Below, piece by piece: positions 50,468-60,534 of a stretch of 64,000 nucleotides of DNA; the stretch's first letter is position 1; each line of letters begins with the position of its first letter. The notes beneath the pieces were generated by a model that did no database searches, was not told the DNA's origin, and worked only from the letters and a program-made list of their open reading frames with translations. Position numbers and translations under genes: made by a program. The DNA is from CAWCBH01 sp963793785 (GTDB taxonomy: Bacteria; Actinomycetota; Thermoleophilia; Solirubrobacterales; 70-9): contig CAWCBH010000005.1 in NCBI GenBank assembly GCA_963793785.1, positions 24,314-88,313 on the forward strand, in the 5' to 3' direction.

Positions 50468-51846
50468 CGATCAGCTCAGTGGTGCCTGGGTCTGACGCTG
50501 CTGGCGCTGGCGATCGCCGTGCCGACTGCGGCGGCGGCCCCCCCGGCGCAGGTACAGTACGGGCTCGGCGCTCCGGATTCGGGCGGCGATCTGGGACGCG
50601 GGGAGTCGCCGAACGGGGACTCAGGAGGAGGCAGCGAGCGTCCGGCAAGTGTCGTCATCGGCTCTCTCGACAACGAAGAGGTGATTTTTCTGCTTTCTCT
50701 GATCTTGATCCTGACCGCAATCGCAGCGGTGTTCGCAGTCCGCCGCCGCCGCGTCACCGGCCGGACCGCGGTCCTCGGGCTGGCGGCATTGACGCTGACC
50801 GCCGTGCTTGCGATCTCGCTGCCGGCCGGGGGCGCGGGCAAGCGGGCGCCGCGGGTGCCGGGCCTCTGGTACGGCATGAGCACCCAGACCCTGCTCTCGC
50901 AGGCAGATCACAACCGGATGAAGAACAACGGCGTCGACAGCGTCCGGGTCGGGATCCCCTGGAACGCGATCGAGCAGAGCCCCGGCAACTACAACTTCGA
51001 CGTCACCGACCCCTACGTGGAGCGGGTCGCCCGGGCGCGGATGGAGATCTTCCCGTTCATGGGCGCGACCCCGGAGTTCTACGGCGAGGACTGCACCGGC
51101 GGCGACTGCTTCCGCAGCCTGCCGGCGCAGAACGGGCGACAGCTCAGGGCCTGGAAGGACATGCTGCGCGAGCTGATTCGCCGCTACGGGCGTAACGGCT
51201 CGTTCTGGCGCGAGAACCGGGGCGTCCCGAAGCGACCGATCACCTCGGTCCAGATCTGGAACGAGACCAACTTCATCTTCTTCACCGAGCAGCGCTCGCC
51301 CTCGCTGTACGGGAAGCTGGTCAAGGCCTCCAACTCGGCGCTTGCGAGCGTCGACCCGAAGGTAAAGGTGATCCTCTCCGGCCTCTTCGCGCATCCGAAG
51401 CCGTCGCAGGGACCGCAGGCCGTCACCTTCCTGAACCGGCTCTACAACGTCAGGGGGATCAAGGGCGCGTTTCGACGGCGTCTCGCTGCACCCCTATGCC
51501 AAGGACGCCTCCGACCTCAAGCCCGACATCAACTCGATCCGCCGCGTGATGCGCCGCCGAGGCGACGCCAGGACGCCGCTGTACCTGACCGAGCTGGGCT
51601 GGGGTTCGGCCCGCGGCACGGCCTTCGAGAAGGGCGTCGCCGGGCCAGGTTCGCGAGCTGACCCAGGCCTACACGCTGCTGCGCAAGATGCAGCGTCCGG
51701 CGAGGCTCCAGCGCACCTTCTGGTACGCCTGGGACGACCTCTCCGGTGGCTGCAACTTCTGCGACTCGACCGGGCTGGTGCGGGAGAACGGCAGCGCCAA
51801 GCCGTCCCTGGCCAGGTTCGAGGCGTTCGCGAAGAATCGGCGCTAG
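50462..51846 (+). pseudogene. membrane-anchored glycoside hydrolase, paralogue of the RTX enzyme, two frameshifts
   Basis: Same catalytic domain as 46931 without RTX repeats. N-terminal signal segment (LGLTLLALAIAVPTAAAA), then a two-helix membrane region (VIFLLSLILILTAIAAVFAV and VLGLAALTLTAVLAISL). Catalytic part: GLWYGMSTQTLL, IPWNAIEQSPGNYNFDV, acid/base motif WNETN, then, after an extra base at about 51466-51472, SLHPYAKDASDLKP and YLTELGWGSARG. A further shift at about 51638-51645 leads to QVRELTQAYTLLRKM and GCNFCDSTGLVREN, ending at TAG 51844-51846. ATG 50462 forms ATGCAT with the divergent ATG at 50467. Confidence 0.8.
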
Positions 51847-53225
51847 CCGGCCTCTGACTCTGCGCTGGGCGGGCGCCGACGGCGCCCGCCCAGCCGTGTC
51901 CTGATCGCCGCGACTCGGCGCCAGATCACGCCCTTCAGCAGCCAGCGCTCGAACCACATCGTCTCGTCGAGGCCGAAGCGGGGGCGCAGCAACCGCAATG
52001 CCAGCCAGGCGATCGGCTCCGGCGGCTCCGCCAGCCGGGCCGCCCGCCGCACCGCCCGCCGCTTCAGCTGGCCCGCGAATCGGCCAGTCGCGCGCAGCTC
52101 CAGCACCTTGGCGGACGCCGCGATCCGGCAGACGTCGTCGAAGTACGCCCGCTGCCCCTCCTCGAGCCGCAGCCCCACCCCCCGCCGCGAGAGTCGCGGC
52201 GGCCGTTGCGGCGCCTCCGCCGCCTCCAGGGCCGCCGGGTGGGAGACCGTCGCCGCGGCGCCGTGCTGGACATAGTCATAAAGCGGCCGGTCCACGTAGG
52301 TGATCCGCCCTGTGGCCAGCGCCACCCCGGCCAGCCAGTGGTCGTGGTAGGAGCCCCCTCGCGGAGGCGGGAACGGCAGCGCCAGGTCGAGGAGGCGGCG
52401 CGGGAACAGCGAGGCCGCCCCGGTGACCGTGTTGTCGAGCAGCAGTGAGGCGAGGTTGCGGAAGTTGTTGCGCTTGTAGGTCCAAAACGTCTCCGACAAC
52501 ACCCTCCCGCCCTCGTCGAGGATCCGCATATCGCTGAAGACCAGGTTCGCGTCGCCCAGCGCGCCGACCAGGGTCGACAGCTTCTGCGGCTGCCAGCGGT
52601 CGTCCTGGTCGCACAATGCGACCAGCTCCGCTCCCGGGGGGACCATCGACAGCGCCCGCTCGAAGTTTCGGTACAGCCCCAGCCGCGACGGCGAGCGCGA
52701 TATCGCGAAGCGGTCGTCTCCGTCGACCGCGCCGCGGATCAGGTCGTGGGCCGCCGCCGAGGAGCAGTCGTCGCTGATCAGGCAGACCCAGTTGCTGTGC
52801 GTCTGCGCGCGCAGCGACTCGACCTGGCGTTCGAAGAGCTCGCGCGGCGGCTCGTGGGTGGCCATGCAGATCGCGACCATCGGCTCGCCGCCGTCCGCGG
52901 CGTCGGGATGCTCGCGCTCGGCCTCCAGCTCGGCCTGGCGGGGGACCAGCTCCAGCTCCCCGAGCTGCTGGCGGCGCTCAGCGCCGTCGGCGAGGGTTGC
53001 AACCAGCTCCAGCGCCGCCCGCCGCGGCGCCGAAAGCGGGGCGATAGGTAGGAAGGCGACGAAGCGCCCATCCAGCGTCGCCGCTTTGTGTGCGGTCCCG
53101 TCCACCGCGACTTCGAGCCGCCTTACCGTCGCGCCCTCCTCGAAGGACCCGGAGACGAGAAGCCAGGTCCCGGCTCCGACCGCGAGCGGGGCCGGCAGCT
53201 CTTCGTCCAGCCGGGCCGGCCCCAT
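51843..53225 (-). CDS. family 2 glycosyltransferase
   Basis: 460-aa cytoplasmic/membrane-associated glycosyltransferase. The first ~145 residues form an unrecognised beta-rich domain. The GT-A fold follows: MVAICMATHEPPRELFERQV, ISDDCSSAAAHDLI, VALCDQDDRWQPQKLS (DXD-like metal site), LLDNTVTGAASLFPR and GGSYHDHWLAGVALA. A basic helical C-terminus may bind the membrane. Intact frame. ATG 53225 starts 3 bases after the stop of the preceding glycosyltransferase gene. Its TAG shares CTAG (51843-51846) with the convergent hydrolase gene's TAG. Confidence 0.85.
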   Translation of the reverse strand: MGPARLDEELPAPLAVGAGTWLLVSGSFEEGATVRRLEVAVDGTAHKAATLDGRFVAFLPIAPLSAPRRAALELVATLADGAERRQQLGELELVPRQAELEAEREHPDAADGGEPMVAICMATHEPPRELFERQVESLRAQTHSNWVCLISDDCSSAAAHDLIRGAVDGDDRFAISRSPSRLGLYRNFERALSMVPPGAELVALCDQDDRWQPQKLSTLVGALGDANLVFSDMRILDEGGRVLSETFWTYKRNNFRNLASLLLDNTVTGAASLFPRRLLDLALPFPPPRGGSYHDHWLAGVALATGRITYVDRPLYDYVQHGAAATVSHPAALEAAEAPQRPPRLSRRGVGLRLEEGQRAYFDDVCRIAASAKVLELRATGRFAGQLKRRAVRRAARLAEPPEPIAWLALRLLRPRFGLDETMWFERWLLKGVIWRRVAAIRTRLGGRRRRPPSAESEAG

Positions 53226-53227
53226 CG

Positions 53228-54554
53228 CTAGCCGCGGCCCAGCCAGCCGCGCACCCGCTGCTTGACCCCCTCCGGCATCACGGAGGAGATCCGGTAGGCA
53301 CGCTGGGCGGCGGCGTGCCGGGCCCACATCGCCCGGGTCGCCAGCGTCGCCGGGCGCGCCGGTGGAAGCTCGCCGGCCTCGTCGACCAGCCGCTTCAGCG
53401 GCGCTCCCACCTTGGCCCAGCGGTGCTCGGCGGCGAACTCCCGCAGCGCCGGGGCGTAACGGTCCTTGCCGTTCTCGGCCAGCCGCTCGATCGCCGCCGC
53501 CAGCGCCGGCGGGTCCTCGGCGGGAGCGACCTCGCCGAGGCCTCGGTCGCGCACCCACTGCTCCCAGACGTCTCCCTCCACGCTGGCGATCGGCAGCCCG
53601 GCCCAGGCCGCGTCGAAGAGCCGGGTCCGGATCGCGAAGCGAGTCTCCATGGTCTTGAAGTGGGCGCAGACCGCCGCGTCGGCCTCGAGGTGGGGGACGC
53701 CGCGCTGCTCGTAGGGGATCCAGTCGATGAACTGCACAGCACCGGCGCTCCGACAGCCCCAGCTCCTGCGCCAGCCGCGTCGCCCGCTCGACCATCGTGA
53801 AGTGCTCGCCGCCGAACGGCCGCACGGTGCCGATGAACGCCGCCACCCAGCGGGGGTCGCGCTCGCGCAGCAGCGCCAGCGCCCGCAGCACCGTCAGCGG
53901 ATCCAGCCAGTCCCAGAGGCCGCCGCTCCAGAGCAGGATTCGCGCGTCCTCGGCGAACAGCTTGCCGCGCAGCAACGGCGGCCCCTCCGCCGGCGGCTCC
54001 GAGGGGACCCCGAAGGAGACGATCTCGACCAGGTTGCGGCCCTCGGGGTCGGAGTCGTAGTGCTGGGAGGCGACCCGGCGCTCGGCGGCCAGGAAGCCGA
54101 GCCACATGTCGCGCTGGCGCTCGTTGGCGCAGACGAACGCCGAGGCAAGCTGGGCCGCGAACAGCAGTCGGTCGAGCCGCACCAGGTCGAGCGCCCGCCG
54201 CTCCAGGGCGCCCCGCGCGGCCCGGTAGGACTCCAGGCCCTCGAAGGGCTCGGGGTTGTAGAAGTCGACCAGCCAGCGCCGCTTTCCGTCGGCGATCGCC
54301 CGCGCCACCGCGGGCGGCAGCGGGTCGCTGAAGACGACCTCGACTCCGCGCAGCGCTTCGGCGAGGCTGGCGCCGCGGCTGCGGTCATAGCGATGGAGGG
54401 GGATGCGCGCGTCGACGGACTCTCCGAAGGGAGCCGCAAGCCGCACCGAGTGATCCTCGGCCAGCACCCGCGCCAGCTCGACGGCGCGCACCGCCGGGCC
54501 GGCCATCTCCGGCCCGACCCGGTCGCGGGTTACGACGAGGACTTCGCGCGCCAT
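53228..54554 (-). pseudogene. family 4-like glycosyltransferase, one frameshift
   Basis: GT-B enzyme starting MAREVLVVTRDRVGPEMAGPA and continuing through LLWSGGLWDWLDPLTVLRALALL and AAFIGTVRPFGGEHF to AQELGLSERR. An extra base at about 53738-53750 moves the rest into FIDWIPYEQRGVPHLEADAAV, TRLFDAAWAGLPIASVEGD and EHRWAKVGAPLKRLVDEA, stopping at 53228. The glycine-rich and E/D-containing donor loop is typical of GT4. ATG 54554. It precedes the GT2 gene by 3 bases, so they are cotranscribed, and is divergent from the glycosyltransferase at 54612. Confidence 0.8.
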
Positions 54555-54611
54555 GCTCTCACCGGGCGTATCCTGCCGGTTCCTCTGGGTCAGCCGCGGA
54601 CCGACCTCCAG

Positions 54612-55511
54612 GTGATCATCGTCAGCTACCGCTGCGCCGGGCTGCTGCGGAATTGCCTGCGCTCGCTGGCCGAGCACCCCGCCTCCGTCCCGACGACGGT
54701 CACGGTGGTCGACAGCGGCAGCGGCGACGAGACGCCCGACGTGGTGCAGCGCGAGTTCGGCTGGGCGAAGCTGATCCGCTGTCGCGAGAACATCGGCTTC
54801 GCGGCCGCCAACAACCTCGTCCTGTCGGAGACGGAGGCAGCGCGGGTGCTGTTGCTCAACCCCGACACCGAGGTCCGAGACGGAAGCCTCGACCGCTGCC
54901 TGGAGCGGCTGGACCGCGAGCCGCGGGTGGGGATCGTCGGGCCGAAGCTGGTCCTGTCCTCAGGTGAGCTGGACCATGCCGCCAAGCGCTCCTTCCCGAC
55001 CCCGCTGTCGGCGCTGGCGCACTTCACCGGCCTTGGCCGCCGCCGCGATGCGCCGCCGGCCCTCGGCGCCTACCGGGCGCCGCACCTGGGCGAGGACGAG
55101 CCGGGGCGGTCGACGCGGTCAACGGCGCCTTCATGCTGGCGCGGCTCGAAGCCGTGCGCGAGGTCGGCCTGCTCGACGAGGGCTACTGGCTCTACATGGA
55201 GGACCTCGACTGGTGCTACCGGTTCTCCCAGCGCGGCTGGAGGGTCTTCTACGAGCCGGCCGCCGTCGTCACTCCACGTCAAGGGCGGCTCCAGCGGCGA
55301 GCGCCGCGGCTGGCGCCAGGAGGTCGCATTTCACCGCGGCATGGGGCGCTTCTACCGCAAGTTCTACGCGCCGACCCGCAGCTTGCCGCTGAACCTGTTC
55401 GTCTACGCCGGGATCGGCGCCAAGCTGGCGGCGAGCCTGGCGCTCACCGCCGTCACCCGGGTCGGCCCAGCACCGCGGCGTCCTGATGGCCGCCGTGGGC
55501 GCGGGGAATGA
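54612..55511 (+). pseudogene. family 2 glycosyltransferase (rhamnosyltransferase-like), two compensating frameshifts
   Basis: GT-A enzyme: VIIVSYRCAGLLRNCLRSL at the start, VTVVDSGSGDETPDVV, ENIGFAAANN, LLNPDTEVRDGSL. A missing base at about 55105-55115 shifts the frame to VDAVNGAFMLARLEAVREVG and GYWLYMEDLDWCYRFSQRG. An extra base at about 55262-55275 restores the first frame (HVKGGSSGERRGWRQEVAF), with FYRKFYAPTRSLPLNLFVYAG before the stop at 55511. GTG 54612 is the first usable start, but the true N-terminus may be a few codons longer. Its end overlaps the convergent methyltransferase gene. Confidence 0.75.
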
Positions 55512-56428
55512 TCTGCTCGAGCTCGAGGTCGCGGCCCCAGCGCTCCGCACCCAGGCCTCGGAGTGGACGACGTTGGCGTTGTAGGTGGCCCGCTCGAGGT
55601 CGACGAAGACGACCCGCGCGGCCGGCATCGGTGCCTCGAACACCGCCGCGGTGACCGGGGCGATGCCGAGCGGCTCGAGCCGGTGCGGGGAGGCGGTGAC
55701 GCGGCGATGGAGGAGGTGGCCGGGATCGCGCAGGTCGGGCCAGATCCGTCCCGGGTGGAAGCTGATCAAAGCGAATCCGCCGGGGACGAGGACCCGGCGC
55801 AGCTCCAGCAGCCAGGCTTCCTCGAGCTCGGCGATGTGGGTGAAGACCGAGCCGGCGTAGATGGCGTCGACGGAGCGGTCCTCCAGCGGCAGGTGCGGGA
55901 GCAGCGTTCCCTGCGCGACGACCGCGCCGCCAGGTGGCGGCGCGCCCACTCAACGCCGCGGGGGTTGATCTCGACCCCGACCAGGTCCATCTGCGGGTGG
56001 CGATTGACGAAATGGCGCAGCACCCGGCCGCTGGCGCAGCCGAAGTCCAGCAGCCGCTGCCCGGTCGCCAGCGGCCGGCCGCGGCGCTCGGCGATCTGCT
56101 CGACCAGCAGTGCGTCGCCGAGCCCCGACAGCCAGTAGGCGAGGTGGCGGTCGCCGAAGTAGCCCTCGCGGTCGGCCGGCGCCGGGATCGGCGAGCGATC
56201 CTCGGCCAGCGCCGCCGCGATCGCGGCGTTCCCCTGCTCCGCGACCAGCTCTCCCTGTGTGGTGTCGAGCTGCCACGCCTCCAGCGCCAGGTCTTCCGCG
56301 CTTTGCGCCTCGGGCAGCTCGGCCGGCAGCGGTAGCGGCTCCTGCGGCGCCCCCTCGGCCTGCCGCCAGAGCCCGGGCGGCTCGGCGTCGCGCTTTCGCA
56401 GTCGCCGCAGCGGCCCCGGCCTCCTCAC
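55453..56428 (-). pseudogene. SAM-dependent methyltransferase, two frameshifts
   Basis: Starts GTG 56428 (MRRPGPLRRLRKRDAEPPG). A helical region is followed by YWLSGLGDALLVEQIAERRG and the SAM motif LLDFGCASGRVLRHF, then LVGVEINPRGVEWARRHL. A shift at about 55940-55950 leads to GGAVVAQGTLLPHLPLED, SVDAIYAGSVFTHIAELEE and LVPGGFALISFHPGR. A second at about 55540-55555 leads to ERWGRDLELEQIIPRAHGGHQ, ending at TGA 55453. Typical of methyltransferases that modify or cap surface sugars. It overlaps the 3' end of the convergent glycosyltransferase by 59 bases. Confidence 0.75.
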
Positions 56429-56477
56429 CCGGCCAAGGTAACACCGGCCCGCTCCAGCGCCTGCTAGACAACGCCCG

Positions 56478-58861
56478 GTGCCCCCCTTTGCCTCCAGGCG
56501 GAAGCCGCACCCGGCCCTGATCGCGGCCGGTGCCGGGGCGGCGCTGGCCGGCGGGACGGCGGCGCTTCTCTGGCACCTGCTGCTGCGGCGGCCGCTGCCG
56601 CGCGAGCGCGGAGAGCTGGCGCTGGACGGACTCGAGGGCCCGGTGCGGATCCGCCGCGACCGCTGGGGCGTCCCCCACATCGAGGCCGCCAACGCCGCCG
56701 ACCTGCTCTTCGCGCAGGGCTTCGTGCACGGCCAGGATCGGCTCTGGCAGATGGACTTCTACCGCCGCGTCGCCTCCGGCAGGCTGGCCGAGTTCGCCGG
56801 TCCCGAGGGCCTGCCCGCCGACCGGCTGATGCGGACGCTGGGACTGCGCCGGACTGCGCTGCGCGAGGAGGCGGCCCTCGACGCCCGCCTTCCGGACCCT
56901 GCTGGAGAGCTACTGCGCCGGCGTCAACGCCGCCGCCGCCGACCGGCCGCCGCCGTTCGAGCACCGGCTGCTGCGGCTGCGCTTCGATTCCTGGCGCCCC
57001 GCCGACATCCTCATGCTGGGCAAGCTGCTGGCCTTCGGCCTCTCCACCAACTGGGAGCGCGAGCTGCTGCGCGCCGACATGGTCCGCGAGCTGGGGCCGG
57101 AGCTGACCGCCCGCCTCGACCCGCCCTACCCGGCCGCCAACCCGACCGTCCTCCAGCAGCCCTTCAGCGGCGACGGGGCCTCGATCGCCGCCCAGATCGA
57201 CGCCGTTCGCCGTTCGATCGGCCTCTCCGTCGAGGCGAGCGGCTCCAACAACTGGGCGGTCGCGGGAGCGCGCAGCGCCACCGGCGGGCCGCTGCTGGCC
57301 GGGGACCCGCACCTGCCGCCGAGCATGCCGGGCATCTGGTACCAGGCCGCCCTGCATCGCGGCGAGCGCTTCGCCCGCGGGGCGACGATGCCCGGCCTGC
57401 CCGGCGTCTACATGGGCCAGAACAACGACCTCGCCTGGACCTTCACCAACGTGATGGCCGACGTCCAGGACCTGTTCGTGGAGACGATCGAGGGCGACAG
57501 CTACCTGTTCGAGGACCAGTGGCGCCCGCTGGAGGTCGTCGAGGAGGAGATCGAGGTCAAGGGCCGTGGCGAGCCGGAGACGCTGCGGGTCCGCTGCACC
57601 CATCACGGCCCGATCGTCAACGCCGCGCTCGGCGCCGACGCCGCCGAGCCGCTGGCGCTGCGCTGGATCGCCCTCGACGAGCCGACCACCTACCCGCAGA
57701 TGCTGGAGCTGCTCGAGGTGCGCTCCGGAGCGCGAGCTGGTCGAGCTGCTGTCCGCCCACACGACGCCGGTCTCCAACCTGGTCTGGGCCGACCGCCACG
57801 GATCGATCGGCTACAAGCTGGTCGGGCGGCTGCCGCGCCGGGCCGGCGGCTGCCCCGACCTGCCCAAGCCCGGCGCCGGCGGCGAGTTCGAGTGGGAGGG
57901 GGTGGTGCCGTACGAGGAGCTGCCCGAGCTGACCGACCCCGAGAGCGGCTACCTCGTCACCGCCAACAACCGCATCGCCGGCGACGACTACCCCCACCAC
58001 ATCACCAGCGAGTGGCTGGACGGCTTCCGGGCGGCGCGGATCGAGGCCCTGCTGGAGGCCTCCCCCGAGCACGACCTGGAGAGCTTCGAGGCGATGCAGG
58101 TCGACGACCTGTCGGCGCCGGGGCTGGAGGCGGCGCGCCGCCTCGGCCGGCTGGCGCCCCGCGACCAGCGCGAGCAGAGGGCGATCGAGCTGCTGCGCAG
58201 CTGGGACGGACGCCTCGATCCCGACTCGGTGGCGGCCTCGATCTACCAGGCGTTCCTTCTGCGCCTGGCGCGCGAGGTGGCCCGGGCGGCGATCGGCGAT
58301 CGCGACCTGGCCGAACGCTGGCTGGACCGCTCCGACAGCGGCTTCAGCGCCCACGTCACCTCGCCCTGGCGCTGGCACTCGCACCTGATGGCGCTCTGGG
58401 CGGAGGCGGACCCGGAGCTGATCGGCCGCGATTGGGACGGGCTGGCGCTCGATTCCCTGCGCGGCGGCCTCGACGACCTCGCCGACCGCTTCGGCGCCGA
58501 CTCCTCGGGCTGGCGCTGGGGGCGTCTGCACGAGATCGAGTTCCCGCACCCGCTCGGCGCCGCCCACCCGCTGCTGGCGCGGCTGCTGAGCCGCCGGTTG
58601 CGCGCCGGCGGCGGCCAGGAGACGGTCTCCCAGATCGCCTATGACCCCAACGACCCCTACCGCGCCGTCTGGGCGCCGAGCTGGCGGATGGTCGCCGACC
58701 CCGTCGACCCCGATCGCTCGCGCTGGCAGATGTTCACCGGCCAGTCCGGGCACCCGCGCAGCCCCCACTACGACGACCTGCAGCCGGACTGGCTCCAGGG
58801 CCGCACCCAGCCGATGGCCGGCGAGGGCCCCTGGCGCGAGCTGCACCTCGTCCCGGCCTGA
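56478..58861 (+). pseudogene. penicillin acylase family Ntn-hydrolase, two frameshifts
   Basis: Amidase family that self-cleaves to expose an N-terminal Ser. After an N-terminal membrane/signal segment (LIAAGAGAALAGGTAALLW) comes the alpha chain: VRIRRDRWGVPHIEAANAAD, LLFAQGFVHGQDRLWQMDF. An extra base at about 56888-56905 leads to FRTLLESYCAGVNAAAA and on to the catalytic Ser (codon 57244-57246) in SGSNNWAVAG. Later GDPHLPPSMPGIWYQ and NNDLAWTFTNVMADVQDLF follow. An extra base at about 57720-57735 leads to ELVELLSAHTTPVSNLVWAD and LVTANNRIAGDDYP. Corrected length is about 793 aa. Substrate could be acyl-homoserine lactones, beta-lactams or N-acyl amides; not determinable here. Confidence 0.88.
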
Positions 58862-58881
58862 CCTCGCTAGGATCGCCGACC

Positions 58882-59329
58882 GTGAAAGCAGCATTGCTGG
58901 TGACGATCGCTCTGGCCGCATCCGTGGTCGCCGGCTGCGGAGGCGACGACGACGAGCGACACGGTCGCCGGCGGCGACGAGACCGACTCGCAGCAAGACG
59001 GGGGTCAGGGCAACGACGGGCCGAAGCTGCGTCCCACGCCCAGGTTCAAGCTGATCGCGCCCGCCAACGGCGACCTTCGCTTCCAGCCCGACCTGGTGGA
59101 GGCGAAGGCGGGAATGATCTCCTTCACCTTCAACAACCTGGCCGACATCCCGCACAGCTTCTGCATCGAGGACGAGGCCGGCAACGAGATCCTTCCCTGC
59201 TCGACCGTGAAGCGGGGGGTCAAGGGCGACGACATCATCTCCACCGTGCTGATCAATCCGGGCACCTACGTCTACTTCTGCGACGTCGGCGGGCACCCCC
59301 TGCTAAGGCTTAGCCCTGGGTGGCGATGA
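58882..59329 (+). pseudogene. cupredoxin-like lipoprotein, frameshifted and short at the C-terminus
   Basis: GTG 58882 gives a lipoprotein signal (LLVTIALAASVVAGCGG). A base error in the GACGAC run at about 58947-58960 separates it from the rest, which in another frame reads TSDTVAGGDETDSQQDGG and then the cupredoxin domain: KLIAPANGDLRFQPDLVEAK, ISFTFNNLADIPHSFCIED and YVYFCDVGGH. Copper ligands His (PHSF), Cys (YFCDV) and His (GGH) are present, but the usual Met a few residues on is missing because a stop follows at 59327-59329. Either truncated or a non-copper member. Its end overlaps the convergent small gene. Confidence 0.7.
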
Positions 59330-59530
59330 CGCTCAGGGCCGCGGCCAGGATCGCCGCGATCGTGCCGCCGCCCACCTGCAGCATCGTCCGCTGTAGGGCG
59401 TCGATCCGAGCCCCGAGCTCGGTCCGCAGTCGGATCGCAGATCCTGGTCGACCCGGTTGAATCCGTCGTCCATCCTGCGGGCGAGGTCGTCGAGCCGCTC
59501 GTCGGTCCAGGTTGCCCGTGCGCGTTCCAT
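59310..59530 (-). pseudogene. small coiled-coil membrane protein, frameshifted
   Basis: ATG 59530 gives a charged, heptad-like start (ERARATWTDERLDDLARRMD, DGFNRVDQDL). A shift at about 59437-59450 joins it to LRTELGARIDALQRTMLQVG and the hydrophobic C-terminal helix GGTIAAILAAALSVIATQG, ending at TAA 59312-59310. Corrected length is about 72 aa. Looks like a short coiled coil with one C-terminal membrane anchor. Function unknown. Confidence 0.6.
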
Positions 59531-59607
59531 CGTTGAAGGAGGATAGACCTGAGAGAAGGTCGCAACGTGCGCACGAAAGTGTCAATTGAAAACGAGGCAG
59601 GCAAGAG

Positions 59608-60074
59608 ATGTCCCGGCGTGACCAGATCAAGCTCAGCGAGGCCGAGCTGGCCGAGCTGCTCGAACCGAGCGGGTCGTCGTCGTCACCAGCCTCGGGCCGC
59701 GCGGCTGGCCGCACTCGATGCCGATGTGGTTCGTCCCCCGCGACGGCGAGGTCTGGGTCTGGACCTACGCCAAGTCGCAGAAGGTCCGCAACCTGGAGCG
59801 CGATCCGCGGGCGACGCTGCTGATCGAGACCGGGCACGAATACGGCGAGCTGCGGGGGGCGATGATCGAGGCCGAGGCGGAGCTGCACCGCGACTTCGAG
59901 ACCGTGCTCGGCTTCGCCGAGGAGCTGACCGTCCGCTACGCGGAGGGGATCGAGCGGGTCGAGGGCGACGCCAAGGCGGCGCTGGAGGCGCAGGCGCCGA
60001 AGCGGGTCGCGATCCGCTTCCGGGCCCGGCGCACGGCGACCTGGGACCACCGCAAGCTCGGCGGCACCTACTAG
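59608..60074 (+). pseudogene. PPOX-class (pyridoxamine oxidase-like/F420) flavoprotein, one frameshift
   Basis: Split-barrel flavin or F420-binding family. ATG 59608 gives MSRRDQIKLSEAELAELLE. An extra base at about 59668-59680 leads to RVVVVTSLGPRGWPHSMPMWF, VWVWTYAKSQKVRNLERDPR and LLIETGHEYGELRGAMIE, ending with WDHRKLGGTY at 60074. Corrected length is about 155 aa, normal for the family. May be an F420-dependent reductase or a heme/flavin-binding protein. Its TAG shares CTAG (60071-60074) with the convergent coiled-coil gene. Confidence 0.8.
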
Positions 60075-60483
60075 GTCGAAGCGGGACCCGGCCCAAGCCG
60101 GTCCAGCACCGAGAGGACGGCGCTGGTGTTGGCGCGGATCGCATCGCCCATGTCGTCGAGGCGCTCGATGCTGCGCTTGATGCTGGCGTCGATGTCGGTA
60201 ATCGCTTCGATGAAGAGCTGCTCACTGCGCTCGAAGCGGCGGATCATCCTCTCGTGACCCTCGCGATGCTCCTCGACAGCTGGCGGTGCCGCGCCTCGGC
60301 GCGCTCGCGCACCTGCTTGTGCTCCTCCATCAGCGCCAGGTGCCGCACCTCCGAGTGCTCCCGCAGGTGCTCGTGCTCCTCCATCAACGCTCGATGCCGC
60401 GTCTCCGCGCGCGCCTCTGACTCGTCCATCTGGCGGATCAGCCGCTCCAGGTCCTCCGGCTCCATGGGCATGGATTGTGACAT
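60071..60483 (-). pseudogene. coiled-coil protein, one frameshift
   Basis: Almost entirely helical and charged. The N-terminal part reads MEPEDLERLIRQMDESEARA and then repeated MEEHEHLREH / MEEHKQVRER heptads. A shift at about 60255-60275 leads to EEHREGHERMIRRFERSEQ, FIEAITDIDASIKRSIERL and DAIRANTSAVLSVLDRLGPG, ending at TAG 60073-60071. Starts are possible at 60510, 60483, 60471 or 60465. No family recognised; a structural or partner-binding protein is a guess. The style resembles the small coiled coil at 59310. Confidence 0.55.
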
Positions 60484-60534
60484 GCCGCACCACACCGAAG
60501 GCGCGGGCATTGCGCCGATTCTGCGCCGAGCTCG

